From Kitasatospora herbaricolor (lineage in GTDB: Bacteria > Actinomycetota > Actinomycetes > Streptomycetales > Streptomycetaceae): a DNA stretch of 64,000 nucleotides. Shown here piece by piece: positions 1 through 7,619 of this stretch. The notes under the pieces are model-generated. The model was not told the origin of the DNA, ran no database searches, and worked only from the letters and a program-made list of their open reading frames with translations. How positions within the stretch are numbered: the first letter of the stretch is position 1; each line of letters opens with the position of its first letter. The DNA lies in NCBI RefSeq assembly GCF_030813695.1, contig NZ_JAUSVA010000002.1, positions 2,604,001 to 2,668,000 of the forward strand, read 5' to 3'. Made by a program: the position numbers and the translations under genes.

Positions 1-1922
1 TCGGTCAGCGTCTTCGCGGTCTGCTCGCTGACCACCCGGCTCTCCTCGCCGGGCGGGGCCGGGGTGTACCGCCCGTCGGGCGAGGTGGTGCCCTGGACGA
101 CGCTGGGCGCGACCCGTACACCGCCGTTGGCGATGGTGGAGAACACCGAGGTGGCCTGCAGGGCGTTCACGGACAGTCCCTGGCCGAACGGGATGGTGTA
201 CTGCTGCGAGCCCTTCCAGTCCTCCGGCTTGGCCAGGATGCCCCTGGTCTCGCCGGGGAAGTCCAGGCCGCTGGGCCGGCCGATGCCGAACTTCTGCAGG
301 TAGCCGCCGAGCACCTGGTTGGCCTCGGCCTGGGTCGGGCCGAGCTGCTCGGCGGCCTCGATGGTGCCGATGTTGGAGGACTTGGCGAGGACCCCGGCCA
401 GGGTCAGGTACCAGGTCTCGTGGTCCACGTCGTCGTGGAAGACCCGGTCCGCGCGCTGCAGGGTGTTGGGGACGGTCACATGGGTGTCCCAGGTGGCCTT
501 GCCGGTGTCGAGCACCGCGGCCATCGTCATCAGCTTGGCGGTGCTGCCCGGCTCGTAGGCGTCCTGCACGGCCGCGTTGCCGAGCTGGCCGGACTTCGCG
601 GAGGCCAGGTCGTTGGGGTTGAACCCCGGCGAGGTGGCCATCGCCAGCACCTGCCCGGTCTTCACGTCCTGGACGACCACGTAGCCCTTCTCCGCCCCGG
701 CGTTGGACACCTGGTCGGTGATGGCCCGCTGGGCGGCCCACTGGATGTCCCGGTTGACGGTCAGCCGCAGGTCGGTACCGGGCACGGCGGCGTCCATCGA
801 CCCGCCGGCGGTGGGCACCAGCCGCCCGCCCGCCTGGGCGTAGCTGCTGCGGCCGTCCTTGCCGGCCAGCTGCGCCTGGTACTGCTGCTCCAGGCCGCCC
901 GCGCCGACGCCCTCGGCGTTGACGAAGCCGACCAGGTTGGCGGCCAGCCCGTCCGAGGGGTAGACCCGGCGCTGGGTCTCCCGGTTGAAGACGCCGGCCA
1001 GCGGGTTGGCGCACTCGTTGTCGACGCGGGTGCGGCCGCCCTTGTCCGCGGGGAGCTTCAGCTGCGCCTTCTGGGCCGTGCAGGCCTTGCTGCCGGCCTT
1101 CTTGTCGAGGGCCGACTTGAGGTCGCTGATCTGGTTCTTGGCGTCCGGAGTCTGCTGGGTGGCGAGGCGCTTGTAGCGGGTCTTGGGGGTGTGCAGGTCG
1201 GCGGTCAGCTGTTCCTTGGACACGCCGAGGATCGGCGCCAGCAGCGCGGCCGCCTGCTCGGGGGCGTCCGGGACGCCGGTCGACCGGGGGGTGAACATCT
1301 GCGGGTCGGCGGTGATGTCGTACGCGTCCACGGTGGTGGCCAGGGCGACGCCGTCGGAGGACGTTATCGAGCCGCGCTCCGCGGTGAGCGGGATCACCTG
1401 GTACCGGTTGGTGTTCGCGTCGGCGGCCAGGGCGTCGGAGTCGATCAGCTGGAGCTGGACGAGCCGGCCGGCGAAGACCGAGAAGACCAGGGACAGCACG
1501 ACGGTGACGAACCGCAGCCGCTTGCGCGGATCGGCCAGCTTGATCGTCCTGGGCTGCGACCGGGCGGCCGGGCGGGGGCGCGGCCGGGGGCCCGGACCGG
1601 CCGGGCCCGAGCGCAGCCTGGACTGCACCCTGGGCTGCGCCGACCTGGCCGGGGCGGGCTTGGCGGCGGCGGGCTTGGCGGCGGACGGCTTCGACCCGGC
1701 CGGCCGGGGCTGGGCGGACTTCGGCTGGGCGGACTTCGGCTGGGCCGGCTTCGGTTGGGCGGCCTTCGGCCGGGCTGGCCTGGGCTGCCCGTCGGCCCGC
1801 CGCGGCCGGGGCGGCTGCGAGGTCCGGGCCGGACGCGGGGACCGGGCCGGCGGGCGGCCGTCCGAGCCGGGGACGGGCTTGCCGTCACCCGATCCACGGG
1901 GTGGCTGACGGGGCGTGCTCAT
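1..1922 (-). CDS. ftsI: Septal peptidoglycan transpeptidase FtsI (PBP3-type), C-terminus beyond window
   Basis: Class B penicillin-binding protein that crosslinks septal peptidoglycan in the periplasm. About 640 codons are visible and the reading frame runs off the left edge, so the KTG motif is not in view. A long cytoplasmic tail rich in Ala, Pro, Lys and Gln (to about residue 130) is followed by one membrane segment (about 131-152), the PBP dimerisation domain, and the transpeptidase domain. In the latter I see the SxxK active site STAK (Ser460) and the SxN motif SSN (515-517). The ATG overlaps the ftsL stop as ATGA, implying translational coupling in an rsmH-ftsL-ftsI operon. Confidence 0.95.
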   Translation of the reverse strand, partial: MSTPRQPPRGSGDGKPVPGSDGRPPARSPRPARTSQPPRPRRADGQPRPARPKAAQPKPAQPKSAQPKSAQPRPAGSKPSAAKPAAAKPAPARSAQPRVQSRLRSGPAGPGPRPRPRPAARSQPRTIKLADPRKRLRFVTVVLSLVFSVFAGRLVQLQLIDSDALAADANTNRYQVIPLTAERGSITSSDGVALATTVDAYDITADPQMFTPRSTGVPDAPEQAAALLAPILGVSKEQLTADLHTPKTRYKRLATQQTPDAKNQISDLKSALDKKAGSKACTAQKAQLKLPADKGGRTRVDNECANPLAGVFNRETQRRVYPSDGLAANLVGFVNAEGVGAGGLEQQYQAQLAGKDGRSSYAQAGGRLVPTAGGSMDAAVPGTDLRLTVNRDIQWAAQRAITDQVSNAGAEKGYVVVQDVKTGQVLAMATSPGFNPNDLASAKSGQLGNAAVQDAYEPGSTAKLMTMAAVLDTGKATWDTHVTVPNTLQRADRVFHDDVDHETWYLTLAGVLAKSSNIGTIEAAEQLGPTQAEANQVLGGYLQKFGIGRPSGLDFPGETRGILAKPEDWKGSQQYTIPFGQGLSVNALQATSVFSTIANGGVRVAPSVVQGTTSPDGRYTPAPPGEESRVVSEQTAKTLT

Positions 1923-2578
1923 CGGGCCGGCCCTCCGCTCGGGCTCGGCGCCGGCTGGGTGGCCGGGCCTGCCGGGTTGATCTGGACGGTCGTGTCGCCG
2001 CTCGGGGTACCCGACGGGGCCGGCGCCGGGGCGGCGGGCGGCGCGGCGGGCAGCGGCGGGGCCGGCGACAGCGCGGGCGCCGGAGCGGGGGCAGAGGCCG
2101 GGGCCGGGGCGCCGGGCCGGAGCTGCCAGGGCTCCGCCCCCGAGCGCTTCACCGGCGGGCTGTCCTGGGCCGGCCCGGGCTTGCCGAGCACCTTGCCGTC
2201 GTCCTGCAGGAAGGCCAGGCCGCCGGCCGGCACCATGCCCAGCTCGCGGGCCCGCCGCTCCAGCGCGTCCGGGGCGGACCCCTGGTCGATCTGGTGCTGC
2301 AGGGTCTGCTCCTGGTCGGTCAGCGCGGTCGTCTGCTTCTGCAACCGGGACAGCTCGAAGGAGCCCTCGTTGAGGGCCGTGTTGAGCGCCAGCAGGCCCA
2401 GCAGGCCACCGGTGAGCAGCACCACCACCAGGACGGCGAAGGGCGTGCGGCCGCGGGCCGGCCGCCGGCCCGGCCGTACGGTGATCCGGGCTCCGGCCCC
2501 CTGTCCGGGGAGCACCCCGGCCCCGCTCCCCCGGACCCGCCCCGTCGGTGGGCGGGTCCCGCCGCCGGCCACTGGCAC
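1919..2578 (-). CDS. ftsL: Cell division protein FtsL (septum formation initiator-type)
   Basis: Small bitopic divisome protein that partners FtsI. The N-terminal cytoplasmic part is basic, one hydrophobic segment lies at about residues 43-66, and it is followed by a coiled-coil-prone Gln/Leu-rich stretch (LSRLQKQTTALTDQEQ). The C-terminal extension is rich in Pro and Ala, unusually long for FtsL and probably disordered. It follows rsmH by about 50 bases and its stop overlaps the ftsI start. The start is uncertain: GTGGTG follows GAGGAG, and the second GTG (2578) has the better spacing; 2581 or 2572 are possible. Confidence 0.85.
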   Translation of the reverse strand: MPVAGGGTRPPTGRVRGSGAGVLPGQGAGARITVRPGRRPARGRTPFAVLVVVLLTGGLLGLLALNTALNEGSFELSRLQKQTTALTDQEQTLQHQIDQGSAPDALERRARELGMVPAGGLAFLQDDGKVLGKPGPAQDSPPVKRSGAEPWQLRPGAPAPASAPAPAPALSPAPPLPAAPPAAPAPAPSGTPSGDTTVQINPAGPATQPAPSPSGGPAR

Positions 2579-2631
2579 CACGCTCTCCTCGCCCCCGCGT
2601 CCGTCGGTCTGGTCTGCTCGTCCCGCGCTGG

Positions 2632-3606
2632 TCAGCGCCGGTTGCCCCGGTCCCTGATCCTCTCCGCCACCCGCAGTCGCACGGGCGCGGCACGCCGGTT
2701 CTCCTCGATCTCCTCCTCGGTGGCCTGCTCGGCCCCGCGGGTGATCAGCTTCAGCCAGGGCTGGTGCTCCTCGGGGATCACCGGCAGCCCGGGCGGGGCG
2801 GTGTTGGTGGCACCGGCCGCGAAGTACTGCTTGACCAGACGGTCCTCCAGCGACTGGTACGACATCACCACGATCCGCCCGCCCACCGCGAGCGCGTCGA
2901 GCGCCCCCGGCACGGCCCGGTCCAGGACCTCCAGCTCGCCGTTGACCTCGATCCGCAGGGCCTGGAAGGTCCGCTTGGCGGGGTTGCCCCCGGTCCGCCG
3001 GGTGGCGGCCGGGATGGCGTTCCTCACCAGTTCCACCAGACGCGCGCTGTTGGTGAACGGTTCCTTCTCGCGTTCGCGCAGGATCACCGAGGCGATCTTG
3101 CCGGCGAACCGCTCCTCGCCGTAGACCTTGAGGATCCGGGCGAGCTGCCCGTGCGAGTAGGTGTTCAGCACCTCGGCGGCGCTCAGGCCCCGGGTCTGGT
3201 CCATCCGCATGTCGAGCGGGGCGTCCTGGGCATAGGCGAAGCCGCGCTCCGCCTCGTCCAGCTGCATCGAGGAGACCCCGAGGTCGAACAGGACGCCCTG
3301 GACCCGCGGGATGTCCAGACGCTCCAGCACCTCGGGGATCTCGTCGTAGACGGCGTGCACCAGGGTGGCGCGGTCCCCGAACGGGGCGAGGCGCTCGGCG
3401 GAGAGCTTGAGCGCGGCCGGGTCGCGGTCGACGGCGACCAGCCGGACCTCCGGGAACTGGGTGAGCAGCGCCTCGCTGTGCCCGCCGAGGCCGAGGGTGG
3501 CGTCCACCACCACCGCGCCGGGGGCCGAGATCGCCGGGGCCAGCGCGTCCATGCACCGCTGGAGCATGACCGGGACGTGCTTGGGTGCCGGATCGTTGGT
3601 GCTCAT
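2632..3606 (-). CDS. rsmH: 16S rRNA (cytosine1402-N4)-methyltransferase RsmH (MraW)
   Basis: SAM-dependent methyltransferase that N4-methylates C1402 in the ribosomal P site. The 324 residues match the family length. Visible signatures are the SAM-binding [15 protein letters not shown] motif, [14 protein letters not shown], the RGFAY segment, and [17 protein letters not shown] near the C-terminus. The chosen ATG ([15 protein letters not shown]) places the conserved HVPVML at the N-terminus; AGGAAGGG lies about 13 bases upstream. It is the first gene of the division operon here. No mraZ gene is visible upstream, where many bacteria have one. Confidence 0.95.
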   Translation of the reverse strand: MSTNDPAPKHVPVMLQRCMDALAPAISAPGAVVVDATLGLGGHSEALLTQFPEVRLVAVDRDPAALKLSAERLAPFGDRATLVHAVYDEIPEVLERLDIPRVQGVLFDLGVSSMQLDEAERGFAYAQDAPLDMRMDQTRGLSAAEVLNTYSHGQLARILKVYGEERFAGKIASVILREREKEPFTNSARLVELVRNAIPAATRRTGGNPAKRTFQALRIEVNGELEVLDRAVPGALDALAVGGRIVVMSYQSLEDRLVKQYFAAGATNTAPPGLPVIPEEHQPWLKLITRGAEQATEEEIEENRRAAPVRLRVAERIRDRGNRR

Positions 3607-4263
3607 GTGCGCTGTGGCGCCCTTCCTCGGTGCGAAGCCCCCCTCCTTGCCCGCCCTCCCCTGTCCGGTGACCGGACAGGAGGGACCCACCGGGGAAGGA
3701 TGGAGCCCGGGGCGCGGGGGACTGGGACCATTTTGGCCCACTCCGCGCCCGGCCCACCGCACGGGGCCCGTACGCCGCCCGTGGTCCCCGCCCGCTCACT
3801 GGGGAAGACTGTGACCGCCCGGCACCGGGGAAGGTGCGCCAGGTGGCACGGAGCGGGAGGAGGCCGCGGGCTGCGTACGCCGCGCCGGCGCCGTCCGGGA
3901 AGGCCCGGTTGACGGTGCTCGGCGGTTGTGCTGCGCTGCGCCGCAACTCTATCGCGGACACCTTGGCCGTCAATGGCCCGCGACGGCGCGCCACCCGGGC
4001 GGCGGAACGCGACCGCGCAGGCCCCGGGGCCCGGCCGGGCCGGGCGCGGGCGCTCGCCGCGGGCGGAGCGCGAGGGGCCCGCAGCGCCCGGCGGCGGCGC
4101 TCCGCGCCGGTCGGCGCGCCCGCCGGCGATCCGGACATTCCACCCAGAGCACCGCATCTCCCCACCGGTTCCCCGCCCCGGCGGTATGCCCTCGATCACA
4201 GCCGGCCGATCGGGGGGCCGGTCCCCTCACCATCGGCGGCGGAATCGCACTAACGTCGGGCCT
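3607..4263. other. Divergent intergenic region between rsmH and carbonic anhydrase
   Basis: About 660 bases without a convincing gene. Open frames on both strands here have Arg/Pro/Gly-heavy composition typical of random frames in GC-rich DNA. It should hold the promoter of the rsmH operon and that of the carbonic anhydrase gene. The only clear structure is the inverted repeat at 3661-3679. Confidence 0.6.
3661..3679. repeat. Perfect 9-bp inverted repeat upstream of rsmH
   Basis: CTGTCCGGT and ACCGGACAG are separated by a single G. The element lies 55 bases upstream of the rsmH start and has no T-run, so a protein-binding site is more likely than a terminator. The regulator is not identifiable from sequence. 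Confidence 0.5.
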
Positions 4264-4851
4264 ATGACAGTGACCCCCGACCGGCACACGCCGACCGCCG
4301 CTGCCTCCGCCTCCGCCACGGCCTCCGCGCCCGCCGAGGACGCCCGCCCGGCCCAGGACGCCCCCGGCATCATCGACCGTTTCGTCAGCGCCAACCGCGC
4401 CTACGCCGTCGACTTCCGCGACGGCGGGATGGACGCCCGCCCGGTCCAGAAGGTCACGGTGGTGGCCTGCATGGACGCCCGGCTGGACCTCTTCGCCGCC
4501 CTCGGCCTGGAGCTCGGCGACGCCCACGTGATCCGCAACGCCGGCGGCGTCGTCACCGACGACACCATCCGCTCGCTCACCATCAGCCAGCGCGCCCTGG
4601 GCACCAGCTCGGTCGCGCTGATCCACCACACCGGTTGCGGCCTGCTCGGCCTCACCGAGGACTTCCGCCACGAGCTGGAGCTGGAGGTCGGCCAGCGCCC
4701 GCAGTGGGCCGTGGAGTCCTTCGTCGACCTGGACGGCGACGTCCGCCAGTCCATGCAGCGGGTGCGCACCTCGCCGTTCCTGCTGCACACCGACGACGTC
4801 CGCGGCTTCGTCTTCGACGTCCACACCGGGCTGCTCCGCGAGATCCACTAG
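4264..4851 (+). CDS. Beta-class carbonic anhydrase
   Basis: Zinc enzyme interconverting CO2 and bicarbonate in the cytoplasm, 195 residues. Zinc ligands are visible as Cys69 (CMDAR), His122 and Cys125 (HHTGC), with Asp71 and Arg73 as the Asp-Arg dyad. The body resembles the short actinobacterial beta-carbonic anhydrase Rv1284 of Mycobacterium tuberculosis (VIRNAGGVVTDD, RSLTISQRALGT, RGFVFDV). The first 40 or so residues are Ala/Thr/Pro-rich and probably disordered. It is a single transcription unit with a hairpin just downstream. Confidence 0.93.
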   Translation: MTVTPDRHTPTAAASASATASAPAEDARPAQDAPGIIDRFVSANRAYAVDFRDGGMDARPVQKVTVVACMDARLDLFAALGLELGDAHVIRNAGGVVTDDTIRSLTISQRALGTSSVALIHHTGCGLLGLTEDFRHELELEVGQRPQWAVESFVDLDGDVRQSMQRVRTSPFLLHTDDVRGFVFDVHTGLLREIH

Positions 4852-5254
4852 CACCGCACGTCCGCCAGGGCCCGGCCAGCGCCGTCCGGGCCCTTTCCCG
4901 TGCCCGCGCGCCGGCCGCCGGCGCCGCCCAGGGCCTCCCGGCCGCCCGGCGCCGCCCGGCCGATCGGGCGAGGTCACGGGGACGGACCGGAGATGTTGCG
5001 GGGACGAACCGGGACACTGCGCTCTTGTCGCCCGCCCTGCCACTCCCGTACGGCACCGCCCGGAGGGAGAGGGTGACTTCTGGCCATCCGACAGGGAAGA
5101 ATGCGACGGCAGGCCTTTTCCCGCACCACCTGGGGCGGCCTGGCCGCGGCCGCGCCCGGTGCCGCTCCGACCGGACCGCACCCGGGCATGCCGCGTCAAT
5201 CACGGGGTGGGGCCGTCCTCGGGGTGAGGCGGCGCAATGCCAGGGAGCGTACGG
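4852..5254. other. Intergenic region between carbonic anhydrase and moxR
   Basis: About 400 bases holding the carbonic anhydrase terminator (4867-4896) and presumably the promoter of the MoxR operon. Frames here lack Streptomyces-like codon use. Nothing else is recognised. Confidence 0.5.
4867..4896 (+). terminator. Intrinsic terminator after carbonic anhydrase
   Basis: Nine-bp arms AGGGCCCGG and CCGGGCCCT around a 10-base loop, followed by TT, 15 bases after the stop codon. Confidence 0.7.
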
Positions 5255-6295
5255 GTGACCAGCACATACGATCAGGACGGTCAGGGCGGTCGTGGGGGCG
5301 ACCGGCAGCCCGAGGGCTTCCACCGCGGTGGGCTGCACGAGCTGGGCGCCGTCGTGGACCGGGTCCGTGCCTCCGTCGAGAGCGTCATCGAGGGCAAGCC
5401 GGAGGCGGTCCGGATCGCGCTGACCGTGATGCTGGCCGAGGGCCACCTGCTGCTGGAGGACGTGCCAGGGGTCGGCAAGACCATGCTGGCCAAGGCGCTC
5501 GCCAAGTCGGTGGACTGCACCGTGCGCCGGATCCAGTTCACCCCCGACCTGCTGCCCTCGGACGTCACCGGCACCAACATCTTCGACCAGCACCAGCGCG
5601 ACTTCGAGTTCCGGCCCGGCGCGATCTTCGCGCAGATCGTGGTCGGCGACGAGATCAACCGCGCCTCGCCGAAGACCCAGTCCGCGCTGCTGGAGTCGAT
5701 GGAGGAGCGCCAGGTCACCATCGACGGCACCAGCTACGAGCTGCCCTCGCCGTTCATGGTGATCGCCACCCAGAACCCGGTCGAGATGGAGGGCACCTAC
5801 CCCCTCCCCGAGGCCCAGCGCGACCGCTTCATGGCCCGGATCTCCATCGGCTACCCCAGCCCCGAGGCCGAGTTCGCGATGCTGGACGTGCACGGCGGCG
5901 CCAACCCGCTGGACGACCTGGCCCCCGTCGCGCACGCCGCCGACATCCTCAAGCTGGTCGAGCTGGTGCGCACCGTGCACATCGCCGACCCGGTCCGCCG
6001 CTACGCCGTCGACCTGGTCGGGGCCACCCGCACCAGCCCCGAGCTGCGTCTGGGCGCCTCGCCGCGCGCCACCCTGCACCTGGTGCGGGCCGCCCGAGCC
6101 GCCGCCGCGCTGGACGGGCGCGAGTACGTCACCCCCGACGACATCCAGTCGCTGGCCGTCCCGGTGCTGGCCCACCGCCTGATGCCGACCGCCGAGACCC
6201 AGCTGAGCCGGCGCACCTCCGAGCAGATCGTGCTCGACCTGGTCGCCCGGCTGCCGCTCCCCCGCCCGCAGGGCCCGGCCGTCCGGAGGGGCTGA
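5255..6295 (+). CDS. MoxR-family AAA+ ATPase
   Basis: Cytoplasmic chaperone-like ATPase. MoxR proteins typically work with the DUF58 protein encoded next door, but the client here is unknown. The 346 residues show Walker A VPGVGKT (Lys75, Thr76), Walker B with sensor region GDEINRASPKTQSALLESM, and sensor 1 ATQNP. The GTG at 5255 follows AGGGAGCG with good spacing; an in-frame ATG at 5237 would add six residues. The stop is one base before the next start. Confidence 0.92.
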   Translation: MTSTYDQDGQGGRGGDRQPEGFHRGGLHELGAVVDRVRASVESVIEGKPEAVRIALTVMLAEGHLLLEDVPGVGKTMLAKALAKSVDCTVRRIQFTPDLLPSDVTGTNIFDQHQRDFEFRPGAIFAQIVVGDEINRASPKTQSALLESMEERQVTIDGTSYELPSPFMVIATQNPVEMEGTYPLPEAQRDRFMARISIGYPSPEAEFAMLDVHGGANPLDDLAPVAHAADILKLVELVRTVHIADPVRRYAVDLVGATRTSPELRLGASPRATLHLVRAARAAAALDGREYVTPDDIQSLAVPVLAHRLMPTAETQLSRRTSEQIVLDLVARLPLPRPQGPAVRRG

Positions 6296-6296
6296 G

Positions 6297-7619
6297 GTGG
6301 CCTCGTCCGGCTCCCCGTCGGGTCTGCGCACCGGCCTGGCCGGCCTCACCACCCGGGGCCGGTCCTTCCTCGCGGCCGGCGTCACCGCCGTCCTCTGCGC
6401 GCTGCTGCTCGGCCAGGACGCCCTGCTCCGGGTCGGCGTGCTGCTGATGGCGCTGCCGCTGGCCGCCGCCCTGCTGCTGCTGCGCACCCGCTACCGGGTG
6501 GCCAGCGGCCGCCGGCTCAGCCCGCACCGGGCGACGGCCGGCCAGGAGGCCCGGGTGCACCTGCGGGTCGACAACGTCTCGCGGGTCCCCACCGGGCTCC
6601 TCCAGCTGGAGGACAAGGTCCCCTACGTGCTCGGGCCGCGCCCGCGCTTCGTGCTGGACCGGATCGAGCCGCACGGCCACCGCGAGGTCTCCTACCGGGT
6701 CCGCTCGGACCTGCGCGGGCAGTACCCGCTCGGCCCGCTGCAACTGCGGCTCTCCGACCCCTTCGGGATGTGCGAGCTCACCCGGGCCTTCGCCGCCTCC
6801 GACGTCCTCACCGTCGTCCCCCGGGTGCAGGCCCTGCCCGAGGTCCGGCTGCGCGGCGAGTGGTCCGGGCAGGGCGAGAGCCACACCCGGACCCTGGCCC
6901 TGGCCGGGGACGACGACGTCATCCTGCGCGAGTACCGGCACGGCGACGACCTGCGGCGGGTGCACTGGAAGTCCACCGCCCGCTACGGCGAGCTGATGGT
7001 CCGCCGCGAGGAGCAGCCGCAGAAGGCCCGCGCGACCGTCCTGCTGGACACCCGCGAGATCGGCCACCGGGGCACCGGCCCGGCCTCCTCCTTCGAATGG
7101 GCGGTCAGCTGCGCCGCCTCGGTCGGCGTGCACCTGATGGAGCGCGGCTACGAGGTCCGGCTGCTGACCGACACCGGACGATCCGTGCCGGGCCCGGACG
7201 GCGGCGTCAACAGCGTCGCCGAGGCCTCCGGGATGCTGCTGGACGCGCTCGCCCTGGTCGACCTCTCCGAGGGCGGCTCGCTGTCCCGCGCGGACGAGGC
7301 GCTGCGGATCGCCGGCGAGGGCCTGCTGGTCGCCGTCCTCGGCACGCTGGACGAGGGGCAGACCGCCCGACTGGCCCGGCTGCGCCGCCGCACCGGCACC
7401 GCCGTGGCCTTCCTGATCGACACCGAGACCTGGGCCGGCCTGCGGATGCTCGCCCCCGAGACCGGCGGCGGCGAGTACCGCGCCCGGATCCGGCAGCTGC
7501 GCGAGGCGGGCTGGACGGTGCTGCCCGCCCGGGCCGGCGACTCCGTGCCCGACCTCTGGCGGGCCGCCGACCGCGCCGGCTCGGCCTCCGACGCCCACCG
7601 GGAAGGGGCCGACGCGTGA
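6297..7619 (+). CDS. DUF58 domain-containing membrane protein
   Basis: 440 residues. Two closely spaced hydrophobic segments near the N-terminus (about 20-60) precede a soluble part with the DUF58 signature around EYRHGDDLRRVHWKSTARYGEL, a VWA-like fold partner of MoxR proteins. It is translationally coupled to both neighbours: GTG start one base after the moxR stop, and its stop overlaps the transglutaminase GTG by four bases. This gives a three-gene operon whose substrate cannot be told from sequence. Confidence 0.88.
   Translation: MASSGSPSGLRTGLAGLTTRGRSFLAAGVTAVLCALLLGQDALLRVGVLLMALPLAAALLLLRTRYRVASGRRLSPHRATAGQEARVHLRVDNVSRVPTGLLQLEDKVPYVLGPRPRFVLDRIEPHGHREVSYRVRSDLRGQYPLGPLQLRLSDPFGMCELTRAFAASDVLTVVPRVQALPEVRLRGEWSGQGESHTRTLALAGDDDVILREYRHGDDLRRVHWKSTARYGELMVRREEQPQKARATVLLDTREIGHRGTGPASSFEWAVSCAASVGVHLMERGYEVRLLTDTGRSVPGPDGGVNSVAEASGMLLDALALVDLSEGGSLSRADEALRIAGEGLLVAVLGTLDEGQTARLARLRRRTGTAVAFLIDTETWAGLRMLAPETGGGEYRARIRQLREAGWTVLPARAGDSVPDLWRAADRAGSASDAHREGADA

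Noticed and set aside
1919..4165. A single 748-codon minus-strand open frame across rsmH and beyond
   Set aside because: Only its last 219 codons (FtsL) look real. The rest is out of frame with RsmH and Arg/Pro/Gly-rich.
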